Counted from the first letter of the stretch, positions 34,901 through 48,800 are shown. The stretch: DNA of 64,000 nt from Morella rubra (GCA_003952965.2 CM025851.1:4425637-4489636), one strand, 5' to 3'. Made by a program: numbers and translations. The notes: generated from the letters alone by a model not told the origin.

Positions 34901-37608
34901 ATGATTGTAGGGCTAATCGTCCTAAGAGCTACATATCACGGACTATAGGTTGGGACCAGTACCCACGTGGGCGATGGGGTGATTCTCGTAATCCATCATA
35001 TGGAGCATTAGCCGACTATCAGGTGGGCATGGTCATACGACTTGCTTCTTTTTTCTGTAAAGCAGATATAAAAGTTCATCGGGATGAACTTCTCACGATG
35101 TCATTTCTCCAAGGAGAACATTAAGTGTATGTTTTCTTTTTGGCGATCTCATATGGCATGATAAAAAGGTTGCATGTTTTCTTTTTCTGGGTTTGCAGTC
35201 TGTATCATTGCGTTCACTGAACATGGATACTTATGGTCAAACATTATATCATTCAAATCACCTGGCAGAAATTTAATGGTTTCTTCTCACACTTCTGCGT
35301 TGGTGTTGGCTTGTAGTAACCAAGATGTCTTTCTTCATTGGAGTCGCATCCGTACCTGTTTTTCTTGGTTTTATATACATTTTTCCTACATCTCTAGGGT
35401 CTTTGGTCTTTGGAACCGCAGACGTACATTTTTTCTTAGTAGGGTTGAGAGGGGTCATACTAGAGATGAATGGTCCTAGGAAATGTGTGAGATGGCTTAA
35501 AGTAAAGTGCAGAGGTGGAGCTGGCCTGTGAAGGCTCTTGGTTGGATCGATGTGAAAGGATCTGAATGATATTACACTTATATAGGCACTGACATATTAT
35601 GCAGACTCTTCAAATGGTAGTTACCTGGATTGTTGTTTTTGATAAGTTTTATCTGGATTGTAAAACCTGCGTCTCTGTCCCGTTGATGGGTAACAATATA
35701 AGTAGCTGTTTCATTCTTCTGGTAGTTTCTTTATGGACTTCAGGATATTGCTTTCGATGTGTCTAGCACTTCTACAACTGCCTGCTTGGGTAGATGATAT
35801 TTCTTGGTTGATTTAGTATTGAGGAATTAAATTAGTATTGATTTTGATGAGAGATGTGTCCTTGTAAGTATCTTTTCTTCTGTAGTGCCCATCTATAACA
35901 TAAGTCATAATTGTCTGAACAGTTCATGAGGCCCCGCGCACGTGACAAGAAACTTCACGAAGAATGGGCTACAGCTTTGAGCAACGTCGAAGATATTCAT
36001 GAGGTAGAGTTTCAATTTTGAGTGTCTTGGTCTTATCTCATTGCAAGACAGTTGTTAATTCGCGTTGGATTTTTTACATGTCAGAAATTTAAGAAATACT
36101 GCCTCGGAAAATTGAGAAGCAGTCCTTGGTCAGAATTAGACGGGCTTCAGCCAGAAACACGAATCATAAATGAACAGCTTGTCTTGATTAATACAAAGGG
36201 TTTCCTTACCATCAATAGCCAACCAGCAGTCAACGGGGAAAAGTCTTCTTCCCCATCTGTTGGTGAGTCAAAACTGTTGTGTGCTGTTTATTTTGTATTG
36301 TCATTGAAGTTTCCAAAAATGACTCTCTTGTCTTTTCTGGGTTGACAGATACGTTGCTAGTATTGATTTGCTTTTTGTCTCGAGTCCTAGTGTTGAGAAT
36401 CTTACTTGAAGCATAAAAATTGCAGAAGAATCAAAACTGCATGGAGCTCATTGGTTCTATGAGCTGAAATTTTACTTCGATGCCTGTAAAATTCCAAATG
36501 TGATTTGATATTTATCACCATTAATGAAGATTAAAATAAAATTTTAGGGTCCCATTACATTTAGTTGAGAGAGAAGACGTCTGAATCCAAATTTAAGCAA
36601 CAACAAAATTCAGATGGTTCAGAAGATGACCTTCACTGTGTCCATTTACCAAGAGTACATTTCTGGGACTTCATTTTCTTGTATTTTTTTTGGTTGATTT
36701 TGTGACTTCAGTTTGTAGTGTTGGTTGTCCCTTGCCATTTTCTGCTATTTGAGTTTAACAATCCAATAGATAATTGTAGTATAGTCTATAATAATTGACA
36801 TTGTTCTATTTAGTCCTATCTTTCTGCCCCAAATATTTTTTTTTTCTCCCCTGCAAGCAGAACTTGTTTAGGGTTTTACCTTTTCACTCAGAAGATTGTT
36901 GTTACCAAGTTTATCAGCATTACCATCGGGGGAGTTTTTGGTATTTTTTTACTCTGGTTAAACTGTTTGTCTTCCTTTTCTCCAAATAATGTTTAGATCC
37001 ATGCAAACCTCATTTGATGTCAGATACTTATTTTTGGCATGGTTGTGAATGGTTCAGGATGGGGTGGTCCTGGAGGGTATGTTTATCAGAAGGCCTATGT
37101 AGAGTTTTTCTGCTCGAGGGAGAAGTTGGATGCGCTTGTTGACCAGTGCAAGGCTTTCCCATATCTGACCTACATGGCTGTAAATAAAGGAGGGAGTTGG
37201 ATATCAAACGTTGGCCAAACTGATGTGAATGCTGTAACATGGGGAGTCTTCTCAGCGAAGGAGATCATCCAACCAACTGTTGTGGATCCTGCTAGCTTCG
37301 TGGTGTGGAAGGATGAGGCATTTGAGATCTGGTCAAGGGGATGGGCTTGCTTGTACCCAGAGGGTGACCCATCAAGAAAATTGCTTGAAGAGGTTGGCTC
37401 TAATTAAAGTTCGATCTTTTGACAGAAACATATTTCCTCCCGCTCCCCCACCACCGTCAAACAGCATTGACCAGGACTTGGTTCAGAACTGTGCTGCTAT
37501 AATGTGTTTTTTTGGCTTTTGCAGGTCCAGAGCAGCTATTTCTTGGTCAGCTTGGTAGATAACGATTATATCCATGGTGATCTTTTCTCAGTGTTTGCGG
37601 AATTCTGA
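31958..37608 (+). CDS. MTHFR: Methylenetetrahydrofolate reductase
   Basis: Cytosolic flavoenzyme that reduces 5,10-methylenetetrahydrofolate to 5-methyltetrahydrofolate, the methyl donor for methionine synthesis. Plant enzymes use NADH and are not inhibited by S-adenosylmethionine. Eleven exons join in frame: 31958-32362, 32475-32535, 32645-32727, 33172-33345, 34405-34578, 34695-34795, 34911-35022, 35923-36003, 36085-36262, 37058-37392 and 37525-37608. They give 595 residues, against about 592-594 in Arabidopsis. The N-terminal FAD-binding barrel contains [13 protein letters not shown] (the catalytic Glu is in this motif, near residue 22), [35 protein letters not shown] and [10 protein letters not shown]. 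The C-terminal regulatory-type half contains [37 protein letters not shown] and [17 protein letters not shown]. The start is the first ATG after the TATA box and matches the family. Intron 1 opens with a CT microsatellite directly after the donor. All exons are intact. Confidence 0.97.
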
Positions 37609-38554
37609 GAGGAGCTGTGTTTCTTCCCATCTTTCTCAAGGCCCTCACAAGTCATTCAACGTGGAGATTTTCTTTGGTGAAATTGTATTACTATTGTCGT
37701 TGGAATGTGTCAAGTTATAATGATTGTTTTGAAATAATAACTTCATTGGAATTTTGGTAGCTCCCCTGCTGCGTACCTCAAATTAGACATTTGGAGTAAC
37801 TACAGTTCACTGGTTCATAGCAAAAAGTGCGCCCAGTATTGGACTGCTTCAATGAGTTATTGGATTCGATAGAAGCATAACTGATATTGCTCCTTGCCCC
37901 GATTCTCTTGCGGAGCAATTTTTCTTCATTTTTTTTTGTCTCATCAAGGAAAATTTAAGATGGATGGGTAGCTTATTTATATCTGCTACAAGCGGTATCC
38001 TCAACGAAAGCTAAGGTTACTAGTTCGAACATTGTAGCATGCCATCTATCCAGCCATTTCTAGCCTCCTTGTGCTCTTACGAGAATCAGGAGTGTCATGT
38101 CTGTTGGTAGGTCTAATTGGTTCAAAGGGTAAAACTGGCTTTCCACGAGAAGCAAATTGACCAACTGAAACTCTTGCAACTGCCTGCAAAACACTTAGAA
38201 CATTGATCAGAATGTCGGTCATGCCTCATCATAGCAGTCGACTAAAATCACCTTGTACCTGCCCACCAGGACCTGTTAGCTTCAATGTTTCCTTAACAGC
38301 CAATATAAAAACATCAAGAGGACAAAGAGGAAACTGTTGGACTGGAAAAACTCAATCCTAAAGATTATCGGTTTCTTCTCAACTGCATGTGATGCCAACA
38401 TGTATAAAGCAATTGACTGAATCTCAATCCTCAAATTTCTGGATATTATAAACTAGCAATGCATCGATTGTCAAAAAATTGTTCAAAGTTACATCATATG
38501 ACATCTAGGATTCTTGGCTATCCCGAAGTAAGAAGCATGAACTTGCCCATCCGA
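37609..38554. other. Convergent 3' flanks of MTHFR and the tRNA-binding gene
   Basis: Contains the 3' UTRs of two genes that end facing each other, 946 bp apart between stop codons. No additional gene is seen. Confidence 0.6.
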
Positions 38555-41500
38555 TCATGAGATATTTGCATTCTTCAGAGATGTGGACATCACCGCACCT
38601 GCAGAGGTGCGCATTACATGCTCCCCAAGGATAGCAGTGCACGAACCATCTGTCTTAAGATGAGGTTGCACCAATTCCCAAATCTTTTTCTTTTGAATCT
38701 GAATATTATAGTAAAGAAAAAAAAATGCTAAGATTTAGTCTCTCTCTACACAGGTAGAATAAGTGGCGTATAAACTGTAAAAGCAACAGCAACTGATAAA
38801 CTATATGGTTGTTCGTTTTGGTTTGCATTCTAGAATACACATAAATTCTAAAATTTATAAACCGAACATATTCAAATACTAATACAAGTCAACAACTTCT
38901 GCATATATACCAATAAACTTTAACATCACATTAAAATTCTCAAAACACTTTAAATTCTAAAAATCTCACCAAAACGAACATACCCTATCATTTTTCCAAA
39001 AGCTTAATGGTCTCGTATGTGGATTCCAACGTGTATAAAACCTTTGAGAGGCTGAACAAAATATCAGACTCGAACTGCTTCACAGTTCACGGTTCATGTG
39101 AATGTTCTCAGTCAGGGCAGATATTGAATATACACCTGATTATGTTTCAACAAGGCTTATCTATTAGTGATACACGGCTGCAAATAAACACAACAGTTGT
39201 CTACCCATTGTCCTTGAAGGTGTAAAGGGATGAGGTGAGCTATGAGCCAACTTATGGGATGATTTAACAGTTTTGTGTTGATAAGGCAAAAGGGTAATGT
39301 CAGGGACACGATAACTAGCCAAACATGGGACACTCCTTTCTGACCCCTAATTCATCTGGAGGAACATGTCTTCCTTGTCCTCTAGGACCTATCTTCAGAC
39401 CAAGTTTACCAATTGTCTATACATATCTAGTAGTGACTTCAATTGGTGTAAAGGGAGGAGGGGTTCTACAATAAACAGCTCAGAAGGACAAACCATAAGA
39501 GATTGATCTCTTTCCTTGATTAGATGTCAGTTCAGCTATCTCTGGATTTTGTAGCATGGGACTTGTTGATCTACTGACGATTGTTCACTTGGATTGGAAT
39601 CATTCTCTCTATGTACCTGCTAGCCCCTCTCATTATTTTACTTAACTGCATATGCCAACCAATTGACAATCTTCAACCTAGCTGCATCCAGCCATCCATC
39701 TTAAAAGAAGCAAAGAATCATGCAAGAGATCATCATGGCGCATGGCAACAAATAAGACAGAATCTAATAGGAAGCATTTAGACACACAAAACTGTATGAA
39801 AACTGATTCTAGGATATGTCAGACAATAAGAACATGCTTAAATGCTGTCCTCTGAGACTCGAAGTTCATTCACGATGTGAATAGGTATTGTATACACCTG
39901 ATTACCAAGATATTAGTGATTTGTTGTAATTGGAAGTTGTGCTATCCAACTTCTTACAACCGGGGTAGTAACCTATCTTTATTTTGTCTATACCATATGT
40001 AGTGACTTCAATTGGTTCTTTCAGCTCTAAGGATTGATCTAGATCCTCAGGACTTTTGACTGACATTGTTGAATTGCATCATTCTCTCTATGAGGTAACG
40101 TAGATAGGACACTGATTAAATTAAATGGCCATCTAGCAACAAAGGAACTTAACATCTATAGGAAGCATTTGAAACAATGATGAAATGATCAGGCACTAAT
40201 GCAGACATAAGCATGCAAAAATGCAAAGGAAGTCATCCATGTAATAGGTTGTAATAACCAAGATATTTATTTGTTGTAAAAGTTGTGCATCCACTGATTA
40301 CTTACAACCGGGATACTTTTGTAATTTTTTTTCCTATGTTTCTTTTCTTCTTCTGGGTTAGATTGGACACTTTAATTCTTCAGAGTAAAGAACTGATACC
40401 TGGTTGGGTGTGGCAGCCTCCGGTTGATCTTCTTTTTCATCTTCTGAACCAAACCATATTCTTTCACCAGAAAGTGAACTCTTGGGAGGCACAAGAAGCT
40501 CAACATTCTCATGTGAAGCATCAGAAGCAGCCATAAGCATTCCACATGACTTGACACCACGCATGTTCCTTGGCTTCAGATTAGCAAGAACAACTACGCT
40601 TTTATCCTGCATGTAGAATTTTCGTCAAAGATGATCCGATGAATATAATCTGGAAAGTTCAACTGAAACGCCATTTATGCAGCTTCAGTGTAAGCACTGA
40701 AACAATTAATTTTGACTCTCACAAGCTTGACCATCCACTGCTCAACTGAAACATAATCACATAGATCCTAAAAAAGCTCACAAAATATCCAGTTACATTA
40801 TATATGCTTTAAAACTATCAACAACTACTTATAAAGAAGTGTATATACAAGAAGTACGCTTTTAATTTTCCAATTTATCATCAATTCCACATGACTTACC
40901 TTGCCTTTCCTTGTGGAAAGGATATCACTTCCTTTCTCCATTTACCCACAAGATTGGCCGGAAATCATTTAGGTTTCCCCTGATTCAATGCTTTCATTGA
41001 ATTGCCCAAATAGAAATTTATACTCTCTTTTGAATCATTGTAATAGACTATATGACAAAACCATCAAACTGTTTGTTCTTCTTTTAGTTTCATAGGGGCC
41101 TTTAGCCATTAAGTGGTTTAGAGGTTACATCCAGCTTCACACTGAATGTCGTACTTCTACACTTATCCAGTAATTTGACATCTCTTCCTATGTGAACCAT
41201 TTTTTTATACAGGTTTTGCCAAAATCTATCATCTGGTAGAAATAGGGCACAAATATACGATATACCCCCCCTTTCTTGTCAAAAATAATGCTCTCGCTCA
41301 CTGGATTTGATGTTGATATACTGGATCTTTTCCAGTAGTCTCTTCCTTTTGACTAGTTACCCTCGTAATTTTTACACATTCGGTTGAAAAAATTACTATT
41401 GTTCATCTCTGCATGTATGTAAGTTCAATTTTCCCAGATCACGAACAGGGTCCCTTATTTTCAGATTTCTCATGCCTTGAACCTATTCTGAATCTTCCTA

Positions 41501-42172
41501 TCCCGAGGAAATTAACTCTCTTGAAATCTTTAAGTTCGATTGTATCCAAAGCAAAGAAATAAGTCATTGGCACTGAGAAGAGAAGCTACCTGTCCTAGAT
41601 AGTAGATAGGAGTACAGTGTACTAAAAGTTGAGGCGAAAAAACAAACCTGCAGGTGGTCGAGGGGGATATATTTGACAAGGCCGCTGCAGATAATTCTGG
41701 GCTCAGGCTCACCAATATCCACCTCTTCTACGTAAAGGGAGTCAGCCTCCTCATGCCTCCACGCCCTAAGGATGCGCCCGACCCTAATGTCCAGCACGTC
41801 CGCCGCTTCCTTTATCATCCTCCTCTTCTTCTTCTCATCGTCAACCTCGACACTATTACCATCCCCGGTGGCCGCAGTTACCGCTTCCGCAGCAGTAGCA
41901 GCAGAAGCATCGGAGGCGGCGGTCGTGCAAAAGGAGGGAAGCCAGTGCCTGCATTTGCCTCTTGTTGTTCTTGCCAATGTCCTGTTATCATTGCTAGTAG
42001 AGAAAAGGGGAAGCGAGTGGGAGAGGGAGCATGTGGCTGAGGACCGAAGGAGTTGCAGGGGACGACGATAGGAGCATTTTGATAAGGACGAAAGCAATAG
42101 AGCGCCGCCGCCTTTCAAGACGTTTGCAGAAGAAGACAGAGTATTGGTAGGCAACGGCATCACTACCATCAC
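38555..42172 (-). CDS. EMAP-II-like tRNA-binding OB-fold protein, plastid-targeted
   Basis: Single-domain tRNA-binding protein related to the C-terminus of methionyl-tRNA synthetase, Arc1p and EMAP II. Three exons join in frame: 41648-42172, 40400-40606 and 38555-38698. They give 291 residues. Residues 1 to about 85 are Ser/Arg-rich and poor in acidic residues, like a chloroplast or mitochondrial transit peptide. An Ala-rich and then charged linker follows. The tRNA_bind domain starts near residue 124 with DVLDIRVGRILRAW and EADSLYVEEVDIGE, continues with RIICSGLVKYIP, VVVLANLKPRNMRGVKSCGM and ASHENVELLVPP, and ends in MRTSAGAVMSTSLKNANIS. From memory it matches Arabidopsis At3g59980, which also lies next to MTHFR1. 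The frame starts with two close ATGs (42172, 42160) and either would keep the transit peptide. It is convergent with MTHFR. Its exact cellular role is not established to my knowledge. Confidence 0.92.
38810..38980. repeat. 171-bp MITE-like element in intron 2 of the tRNA-binding gene
   Basis: A perfect 13-bp terminal inverted repeat, TGTTCGTTTTGGT at 38810 and ACCAAAACGAACA ending at 38980, is followed inward by related ATTCTAGAAT and ATTCTAAAAAT arms. The interior is AT-rich and non-coding. No target duplication could be fixed. Confidence 0.6.
39113..40330. repeat. Degenerate tandem repeats in intron 2 of the tRNA-binding gene
   Basis: Phrases recur with indels: GTAGTGACTTCAATTGG near 39430 and 40000; ATCATTCTCTCTATG near 39598 and 40078; AGGAAGCATTT near 39770 and 40160; and ACCAAGATATT through CTTACAACCGGG near 39905 and 40258. 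Spacings vary between about 350 and 570 bp, so the copies are rearranged. They are non-coding. Confidence 0.6.
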
Positions 42173-42809
42173 TCCTCGGCCCTCTTAACTGCCACACCCC
42201 CTGATTCTCTAGATTTGAATGGAGTCCTTACGGATATATAATCTTTGTTTTTGTTTTTGTTTTTATCTTTATTTCGTCATTTCGATCTATTGAAAAATTT
42301 CAACCTTCACCAAATGTATATATGTTGGAGACATTTTAATCTTCTTGTTCCAGAATTTTTTTTTTTGTTTTTCCGAACAAAAGAAAAAAAATTCAGAGTA
42401 GGATGCACAAATTTGTTTTCCCACCTTTTTGTTCTAATTTTTTAAGCCTATGATTAAACTTGTCATCCCCAAGGCAGAGTGGGAGATTTGCCAGTCCTAG
42501 CATTTTCCGCAACACATACACAGTAGCTTATAGCTAAAAGCCACTTTTGTCAATATTCATTGCTAAGGTTTCCCAGTGGACTGGCTAATAATTTTAGGAC
42601 AATACTTGGAGAAAAGTTTCCTTTTTTTCCGTAAGTTAAGAATAAGAAAGCTGAGGAGAACAGGGGAATCAAAATTACATTTTTACAACATCGAATGGAC
42701 ACGTTTGTACAATTCCACAATAACACTTCTCTCAATTTTGATCCACTATGTCACTAACGGCCATTTTAGAAAGAGGACCGGGCAGCCGGGGATACTCGTT
42801 TCTCAAGCT
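42173..42809. other. Gap between DET1 stop and the tRNA-binding gene start
   Basis: Contains the promoter of the tRNA-binding gene and the 3' UTR of DET1, both on the minus strand. No further gene is seen. Confidence 0.5.
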
Positions 42810-45800
42810 TCATCTCCGGAAATGAATATTAACAACTGATGGCTGCAAGAACAAAGTCTGCTGAATCGAAAGAGCGAAGGGTAAAAATGGATGGAACAGG
42901 AATGAAGATATCTTTTTTGTCCGACCATCCATATTACCAGCTTCAGGACCTAATTGACAAACCACAGCATCATGATTATCAGCGTAGTCCAAAATTAAAT
43001 CAGGCACGGGGATTAGAGGTCAATAGATGTAATACAAGCAAAAGCTAACGAAGGCGTAAATGAAAGACACGAATCTGTGAAAAAATGAACCAACTGAACC
43101 ACAAACAAAATGATTCCTACTCGTTGAATATCTTGCCAACCATTTAAAAAGGCATTTGGAGAGGGGAAGAAGTTTTGCCCGATGATGCAACAACAATGAC
43201 CTCAAATTATGAATTGTGGATCTATGAAACAACTACAAAACAAAGACATATACCTGGTTTAATCTTAAATTTGAGGGAACATGGTTGCCTCCTCATAATG
43301 AACTTGATGGGATGGTCTGTTGACTGTCTATGCCGGTCAGTTGCAGAAATCAGCTGTAACAGCAGGTAAAAAAAAAACGGAGAAAAACATGGTAAGAGTG
43401 TTTCAGATGGAATAAACACAAACTGCATGGTAGCAGCTTAGGGAGATAAAAACGGAAAGAATTGGTTAGCTTGATGTTCAGCTTCCAACCACGGTTTTGC
43501 TTGTCAAATCAGTGGAAAAAAAAAAACACAATTGGTTTTGGTCAAACCTTTTCATCAAACCTAAAGAGAGTTTGGTCAAAATAGGGAGAAGGACTCTGCG
43601 ACTGACAACTGAAAGGCAACAAGCCCAGCATCTTCTTCACAAACTGCAGAATTTTATTAACTGATTAGATATGAGGTTATGGGACCATGCTTCATAGACT
43701 GCATGACCAAAAGAACCATCAACATGTTCTCGTGCCATATGCATGGAAAAAAGCTTCCTGAAATCCGCTAGATATAAAAAAATTTACAAAACACAAGTGC
43801 TAACAATGAAACTTCACCTGTGAAGAGCTACTTGCTTTATTTTTAAAGCATCTTAGCTGCTCCAGGGAATGAATGTTGTTTGAGTGAGATGATATGAAAT
43901 TCATAGAGAGAGAATGTCTTGATGTCGCGTGGAAATGGTCACAGAACTTCTCAAACAAGAGATAAAGCTCCTCCGCAGAATTCTGAAAAAAAGAAAAAAT
44001 ATGACAGTAAACACAAGATCTACACTTGATACGCACAAGACTGAGTAATCAAGTTACCTGATAAAATGCAACTATTTCAGTTGTCTCCATGTTATATACA
44101 GCAAAAAAAGCTCGGTGCTGATCAGCATTTCGTGACATCTGGAAGTTCAAACAAACACAACCACACGAAATAGTGTTAGAAGTTTTTGTTAAAGAGCATG
44201 AGCTTGTGCCTATCACCAAAGAGAGAATTCAATAACCCAGATTAAACTAAGAATCTACCACTAGATAGTAAGTTTCAGCACTAGATATATTAAGTGGGTA
44301 TCACTCGAGCTCCCAGAGCCATCACGATAACTGTAAGCTCATCGAACCACTGATTAGGCTAAAGACTAGACTACTTAAAACCAAAAGAAACTAAAACACA
44401 TTCCTTGGATTGATTTCGACTTTCCGCAAATCCAGGAATTCTTTGGGTGCAACAAGTGAATCACATAATGCTTTGATTTAAGATAGTACGAGCATCCACA
44501 AGTAGAGATATCAAGTGACATCAGCAACAAGAAAATTGAGTGAACAACTTATAAAGAAATTATCTAATCTAACACACATAGCAGGCAACATTAAAGAGTC
44601 TCTTTCTAACCTAAGTAATCTTCAATGTGCCCTAGATGCCCCAAAGAATAGTAAAATAAGGACTGGAATATATACACTTCATGCTCAAATTCGGACAAAA
44701 ATAGAAACACCCAAACATCAATAATACCTGTAATAAACCTTCTAATAAATTCCCAAAGGCCGTATGTACTCACAAGACACCTTCAATGAGCATCAAAAGT
44801 CAGCTTTTGGGAAGCAATTATAGTTCTTTGCAGACACTGGGGAGCTGAAGCTTAAAGGCTGTGATTAGATACACAAATGCAAGAATGCAGAGATTTCTTC
44901 AGTCTCAATAAGCAAGCCACTCTCTTCTCCAACAAGGCATCACTCAGGCGCAGCCTAAGCGAACCTGGGAGGAGCCCCTGACACTGGATTGGATGCGGGG
45001 TGTCCGCAGGAGTACATTTATAGCGATAGGTAGCCAGTGACTGGGGATAAAGTTACTAAACTTTTGCACCAGTAAAGAGTTTACTCATTGATAAAGCTCA
45101 CTGCATTAAAATTTACTGGATGGGAAATCGTATGTTTAGTCCCCATGGATAGGTGGCTTAGGCAATAATGATTATGCGCATGTCGATAAAGTTGCTGAAA
45201 ATTAATAACAGCAAACAACCAATAATGAACTACTACAGGTTAAAAACTCGAGCATTTCGAAATGCAAATTACCATCATTGACACACATTGCATAAGTCAC
45301 TATCATGCATGTGACATATACAGTCAAGCCCAACTACATTGATTGAAAGGCTCTTCCCAAAGTCGGTCCAGTTCTATTTTCCAAAGTTAGTAGTTGCAAA
45401 TTTTTTCGACCCCATGAGGAAACTGGTTGTTTATGAGATATAAACGAGAAAATGAGAAAGAAGAAGACCTCACCCCTCCATCGACACTACCAAACTTGAT
45501 TAGCAGGTGGTGCCGGTCCAAGAATTGTACCTGCCAAAGAGTTGCATAAGCAATGTGTTATTTTATTTCGTGAATTCTTCATATTTGACTAATTTTGCAA
45601 AAGGGCCACACAGCCATGTTCCATAAATATTAAAAACCTACCTTCCAGATAATCAAGTCCACATAGTCTTGGAAATGGAAATAAAAATTCTTCTTCAAGC
45701 ACTGGACCCTCTGTGGAAGGCAAAAGACGGTGCAATTTAACCAATCACATCAATATACAGGTAGGTGCAAACTTTGAAGGAGTCACCAAGTAGAGTTTCA

Positions 45801-48800
45801 TGAGCTAAAGACAGGTTGAAAATCAGTACAGCTCCACCAATTCTAAGTATATAACATGGACCCTATTCCTTAAGAGCTCAAATCGGGAGACATATTTCAG
45901 CACACTACAAAGAGAATGGCAAAAAGAAGTTTTCCAATACAAAAGCTTGCTGTACTACAACCCATAGGGCCTTAAACTGCGAATATTTGATACCAGAGGC
46001 AAAAGCTCCAGCTTTTTTAACAAGATAATACCAAAACTAAAAAATGATCAGACTTCTACAAGATCCATTCTCACCTTTCCATAATCCTAATGGTGAGCTA
46101 CAATTCCAGTGAACCTAATTGCCATAAATACAGTCATTGACCAAGTAGACTCGTGTCCACATTCTTAAATATTACCTGCTTGATTTTTTCACACAATTCA
46201 AATAACACATATATTGTAACACATGCTCCCTTCAAATGACTTCTCTTTAGAAATTTTAAGCTACTGTCATAGTTTTCACCACCAAGCCACTTCCCTCATA
46301 CAATAAGTTGATAAAAAACCAACTCTTGAGTTTCAGCACTATAGCAGTGACATATCAAATATGCAACTGTCTATTGCTCCTTTAGAAATCATAATAAGAC
46401 TTATTTTAATGACATCCTAGAATCTTTGTCTTCTCAGATTCTTTTTCTCCGTCTTCTTCTACCTCCAACCCATATGCTTCCTAGCCTGCTCTTGTGGCAT
46501 GGCAAGGTTTTATGCACAGATGGTTGGAACCCGCTGGCTTTCCTTCAAATAGCAATGTCCTCCGTCTAGGTGCAACATCCCTTTGACTCCTATTGGAAAT
46601 AGTACATGGCATGCATTCAAAGCAAGACCTTCACTTTTTTCATGGTACTTTTTGCCACTACTGGCAGAATCAATGATGATGGAAGAACAGGCTGAATTTT
46701 CCAGTGGGACAAAGCTATGATTGTTTACACTGCATGGTCAAATGCCAGAAGGTACAAATAGAGAACATCCTGATAATAGCCTGTCGTGGTCTCAGATGAC
46801 TAAAATCATGACTAACATGAAATAAGTAGAATGGAAAGTCAGTAAACCAACCAAGGTCTGATCCTTTTCTTCATTCAATATCCCTCGGAATATGAATGAA
46901 AGAAGGCGTTGTTTGATGCCACTCAGAAAAGTATCTTCTAGATTAGGCTGGCTAAGATGTAAACCATTCTGAACATTGCTCTCAGACAGCTGATGCAGTT
47001 TAGTTTTGTCAGGGAAAGCCATGCACTGCATCAATAGCTGAATTGTCAGTCCAGAGATCCAAGTACAACATGTGAGAAAAAGTTTTTATTCCACCAAATT
47101 GTGATTGGAATGATAATCACACGGAGGAGAACAACTAGTAACTACTGAAATCTGGACGATTAGGATATAAAACTAGAACATAACAGAAAGCATGTCGAAG
47201 AAAAACACACATAAAATTCCAACACATACAAAGGGCAACATGCCAAGCAAAAAGAAAATTACTCCAACTAAAACAAGGACAAACTCAAGAAAGTTAAAAT
47301 GATGTACCCAGCAAAATAAACACGGTTAGCAAAAACCAAGAAATCATCATAAGAAACAAGCCATATGATGATAAACAATTTTCAATCTACAATTCAAGGC
47401 ATCCTCCACAAAATAGCAGTGTATTTCATGCTCACTTGGAACCTTAAATGATATGAGCTTCCCTAGCAGTTCTTTAACATGGCTTTCTGAGCCAATGATA
47501 AAGTTGACGAGCAAAGTGTGCTAAAGTGGTGGGACTAAGAGAAACAAGAACATAGTTGTTCACAGTTCTGAGATGAGTTTCTATCGTAACATTTCCCATT
47601 GCCTGGAGATTTTAAAAAGGGGAAAAGAAGCTACAGATCTTTTTAGTTGTAAAAAATCTATTTTATCACTGGTATATTTTCTGGACATTGATATACCCAC
47701 CAAAGTGATATCTTTTGGACATTGAAACACCCACCAAGATACAACAGCACTGCGGAAAAAAAGAAAAAAGAAAAAAAAAAAAAAAGGCATTTACCACCAG
47801 CACTGAGAACTGAAGACATAACTCAGAATTTAGAGTGATTGTATAAGTGTCCTATTGCTTCTCTTCCTCTGATTTTGCAAGCAGCAGATAATTCTTTAAA
47901 CAAGTGTAAATGTCCAACTGAATAAACAGATAACTATATTTTGAAGAGCTCACCATATTACAAGTTACCAACATTTCCTGATTGTTATCTTAAATATATC
48001 ACTCAAGTTTTGTACCTTCGAACTCTCCAACAGTCCATGTCATATATATATGCATCTATATAGACAGACAAACATACATATATACATACAAAAATATGCA
48101 TGAATGTATGTATTTGTGTGTGCAGGTGTGTGTGTGTGTGTTTCTGTGTGTCTTCTTTCCTATTGAAGTGGCAAGCTGAAGTAAAGATCTGCCCCTTTCT
48201 ACTTTACCACTTGCCTGAGCATTTGAATTGAGAAAAAGTTCATCATCTTCTTGGCAAAATGCCCCAATAGCTCGTACAACCACAAGGTTCCCAGAGTCCC
48301 GAATTTGGAGAATATGTATCATTTGATTGCGAAGTGACACAATTGCCAATAAATCGTCGTACAAGAAGACACCCATGTTGTGGGTCAGATTAACAAAATC
48401 ATTGTGAAAGACCTTCTCATCCAGTACGCTCCCATCTTCTAACCTAGTTATATCAGAAAAGATAGAATATAAAACAGGGCAGAAAGCAACCTCCACAGTT
48501 GAAGTAAAACTGCAAAATAAAGTCTAGTAATAATTATAAAATCAATGATAAGAAGCCAAGAGCACATACCTTAGTAGATGGAAGGTTATCTTTTCTATAT
48601 ACGGGACTCCCTGAATTCCTCCACCAGTAGCAGAAGCATCATGTATTGGTGTGGTAGAAGTGGCAAATATTCCATATTGGTTACTCTCCAGGTACAGGAA
48701 GAAGTCTTTGCATGATGAGCTCAGTAGATGCTGGAACCAAGTGATCACACTATTGGTTACTAGGTACTGCATATGAGCTGAAGATAGCGTTTCAAACCTC

